Assembly: GCF_000698575.1 (NCBI RefSeq)
Contig: NZ_JFHD01000051.1
Span: forward strand, 1 to 34,352
DNA: 34,352 nucleotides
Source of the DNA: Caballeronia zhejiangensis
GTDB lineage: Bacteria > Pseudomonadota > Gammaproteobacteria > Burkholderiales > Burkholderiaceae
Reading direction: 5' to 3'
The notes under the pieces were generated by a model. It worked only from the letters and a program-made list of their open reading frames with translations, was not told where the DNA came from and did not search any database. Numbering within the stretch: position 1 is the stretch's first letter; each line of letters starts with the position of its first letter. Below, one piece after another: positions 32,556 through 34,352 of this stretch. A program made the position numbers and the translations under genes.

Positions 32556-34352
32556 GTGGACGTCGCCGCCTGGCTGCGCAGCCTCGGAATGGAACGGTAC
32601 GAGCCGGTGTTTCGCGAGAACGCCATCGACGCCGACGTGCTGCGCAATCTCACCGCCGACGACCTGAAGGAACTCGGCGTCGCGCCGGTCGGGCATCGGC
32701 GCAAGCTGCTCGATGCGCTGGCCGGACTGCCGCATGCGTCCATCAAACCGGGCGATGAAGGAGAGCGGCGGCAAGTCGCCGTGCTTTTCGCCGACCTGTG
32801 CGGCTTCACGCAGATGAGCCGGGAAATCGACGCGGAAGAAGTGCTCGACGTGCTCGATCGATACTTCGAGCAGGTCGATCGCATCGTGGAGCTGCATGGC
32901 GGCCATGTCGACAAGCACGTCGGCGACTCGGTGATGGCGGTCTTCGGCGCGCCGGTCTCGCATGGAAACGATGCCGAACGCGCCGTGCGCGCCGCGCTCG
33001 CAATCGACGATGCGATGCCCGGCCTGTCGCGCGCGCTCGGTCGCGCGGTTTGCGTGCACATCGGCATTGCGGGCGGCGAGGTCGTCGCGAGCGGCACGGG
33101 CAGCGCGACGCATCGGGCGTACACCGTCACGGGCGACACCGTCAATCTCGCGTCGCGTCTCACGGACGCGGCCGGCACGGGAGAAATCCTCATATCGGAG
33201 GCCGTGCGGCGTCATCTGGCCGAGCGTCTCGATTGCGTCGAACGCGGCGCGCTGTCCGTCAAGGGATTCGCCGATCCGGTTCCGGCATGGCGCATCGCCG
33301 GCATTCGACACGCGCCGCCGATCCGGCCGATGGTCGGCCGCTGCGAAGATCTGCTCGCGTTCCGGACCGTGCTCGGCTCGTGCCGCGCGACGGGCCATGG
33401 ACGCACGATCGTGCTGCGCGGCGAGGCGGGCATCGGCAAGACGCGCCTCGTCGAAGCGTTCGAAAGCGCCGCGCGGGATGCGGGATTCGTCTGTCACGGC
33501 GGGCTCGTGCTCGACTTCGGCGCGGCGACCGGACGAGGCGCGATTCAATCGCTCGTGCGCGGACTGCTCGCGCTCGACGATCCGAACGATGACGCAACGA
33601 TAGGGCAGGGCATCGCCCAGGCGATCGCCTCCGGTTCGATCGATGAAGGCGATGCGCTCTTTCTCGAAGACCTGCTCGACATGCCCATGCCGCTCGCGGA
33701 TCGCACGGTCTTCGAGGCAATGGACAACGCGATGCGCGTTCGCGGCCGGCGCGATGTCGTGGCGCGGCTCGTTCGTCGCGCGAGCGGCCGGCATCCGCGG
33801 TTTCTTGCCGTCGAAGACATTCACTGGTCGGATGCGCCGACGCTGGCGGACCTCGCGGCGCTATCCGCGACGGCGGCGGATTGCGCGGCCGTGCTCGTAC
33901 TGACCGCGCGCCCGTTATCCGAAACCTTCGACGCGTCCTGGCACGCCGCGCACGGCGCGCCGTATTCGCTCATCGATCTCGGACCGTTGAGCGCAAGCGA
34001 GGCGCGCGTCATGGCCGAATCGTTTCCCGGCGCGACGGCGGATCTCGCGGAGCGCTGCATCGCGCGGGCGGCGGGCAATCCGCTGTTTCTCGAACAGTTG
34101 CTGAACCACGCGCAGGACGGCGCGGAATCCGGCGTGCCCGGCTCGGTGCGCAGTCTCGTGCAGGCGCGGCTCGACCGGCTCGATTCCGCCGGCAAGACCG
34201 CTTTGCAGGCGGCGTCGGTGCTCGGGCAGCTCGTCGAGAAGGATGCAGTCGATTTTCTCGTCGATGAAACCGGCGCGGGCGCCGCGCTCGAATCGCCGTC
34301 GATGGATCGCCTGGTGCGACGCCAGGGCGCCGGCTTCATCTTCCACCACGCG
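32556..34352 (+). CDS. SAM domain-adenylate cyclase-AAA ATPase protein (partial, 3' end outside window)
   Basis: Open without stop to the end of the window (599 codons so far), starting GTG at 32556 with AGGAG 5 nt upstream. Domain order: SAM domain (about 2-58, WLRSLGMERYEPVFRENAID then LTADDLKELGVAPVGHRRKLL); class III nucleotide cyclase (about 72-245) with metal Asp80 in FADLCGFT and Asp124 in GDSVMAVFG, Lys120, and Asp194-Asn197-Arg201 in TGDTVNLASRL, so it should be catalytically competent, with residues favouring ATP; then a large AAA/STAND-type ATPase with Walker A GEAGIGKT (289-296) and a Walker B-like VEDIHWSD. This type of protein usually ends in TPR repeats. It is probably a multidomain cAMP-signalling sensor. 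Same strand as the DUF4239 gene, 70 nt apart. Confidence 0.88.
   Translation, partial: MDVAAWLRSLGMERYEPVFRENAIDADVLRNLTADDLKELGVAPVGHRRKLLDALAGLPHASIKPGDEGERRQVAVLFADLCGFTQMSREIDAEEVLDVLDRYFEQVDRIVELHGGHVDKHVGDSVMAVFGAPVSHGNDAERAVRAALAIDDAMPGLSRALGRAVCVHIGIAGGEVVASGTGSATHRAYTVTGDTVNLASRLTDAAGTGEILISEAVRRHLAERLDCVERGALSVKGFADPVPAWRIAGIRHAPPIRPMVGRCEDLLAFRTVLGSCRATGHGRTIVLRGEAGIGKTRLVEAFESAARDAGFVCHGGLVLDFGAATGRGAIQSLVRGLLALDDPNDDATIGQGIAQAIASGSIDEGDALFLEDLLDMPMPLADRTVFEAMDNAMRVRGRRDVVARLVRRASGRHPRFLAVEDIHWSDAPTLADLAALSATAADCAAVLVLTARPLSETFDASWHAAHGAPYSLIDLGPLSASEARVMAESFPGATADLAERCIARAAGNPLFLEQLLNHAQDGAESGVPGSVRSLVQARLDRLDSAGKTALQAASVLGQLVEKDAVDFLVDETGAGAALESPSMDRLVRRQGAGFIFHHA

Noticed and set aside
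1..34352. CRISPR arrays, tRNA, rRNA genes or complete insertion sequences
   Set aside because: No regularly spaced long repeats with unique spacers, no tRNA-like cloverleaf noticed, and no transposase with terminal inverted repeats.

Overview
The window looks like part of a secondary replicon (second/third chromosome, chromid or megaplasmid) of a high-GC betaproteobacterium in the Burkholderia sensu lato group (Caballeronia/Paraburkholderia/Burkholderia). Reasons: strongly GC-biased codon use, a DUF4148-like small secreted protein typical of this group, and a parA-parB-iteron-rep module of the kind that replicates extra replicons rather than a dnaA/oriC. The genus is inferred from protein character; I could run no search.

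Layout. (1) 1-5.9 kb: sugar:H+ symporter, convergent with glycogen phosphorylase glgP (the two stops share CTAG), then a small lipoprotein and a small membrane protein. (2) 5.9-11.3 kb: replication and segregation core. A 1-kb stretch without a convincing gene ends in two palindromes that look like parS centromere sites; then parB and parA (minus strand, ATGA overlap), a 0.77-kb origin with helically phased iterons in both orientations, and the Rep initiator, whose promoter contains an iteron half. (3) 11.3-13.1 kb: DsbA/FrnE-like oxidoreductase, YaiI/DUF188 protein, DUF4148-like secreted protein. (4) 13.4-17.5 kb: polar amino-acid ABC importer operon (binding lipoprotein, two permeases, ATPase) with its IclR-type regulator and a 56-aa coiled-coil ORF resembling the zipper end of IS3 OrfA; a near-perfect operator-like palindrome lies upstream. 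(5) 17.5-22.5 kb: EmrAB-OprM-type tripartite efflux operon, divergent from a TetR regulator across two identical 7-4-7 inverted repeats. (6) 22.7-23.0 kb: a divergent Hfq paralogue. (7) 23.1-31.1 kb: two divergent groups that together look like a catabolic locus for guanidino/amine compounds: a guanidinobutyrase-type ureohydrolase, an aldehyde dehydrogenase and a LuxR regulator on minus; a cupin, an amine-oxidase-like FAD enzyme, a LysR regulator and an NCS1 permease on plus. (8) 31.3-34.35 kb: a Tat-signal small protein, a DUF4239 membrane protein and a SAM-cyclase-ATPase protein that runs off the window.

How it may work together: Rep binds the iterons to start replication and represses itself; ParA/ParB act on the palindromes for partition. 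In the guanidino locus the likely route is uptake by the NCS1 permease, oxidation of an amine by the FAD enzyme, aldehyde to acid by the ALDH, then urea release by the ureohydrolase to give GABA or a homologue. The two regulators presumably sense substrate. No tRNA, rRNA, CRISPR array or intact insertion sequence was seen.
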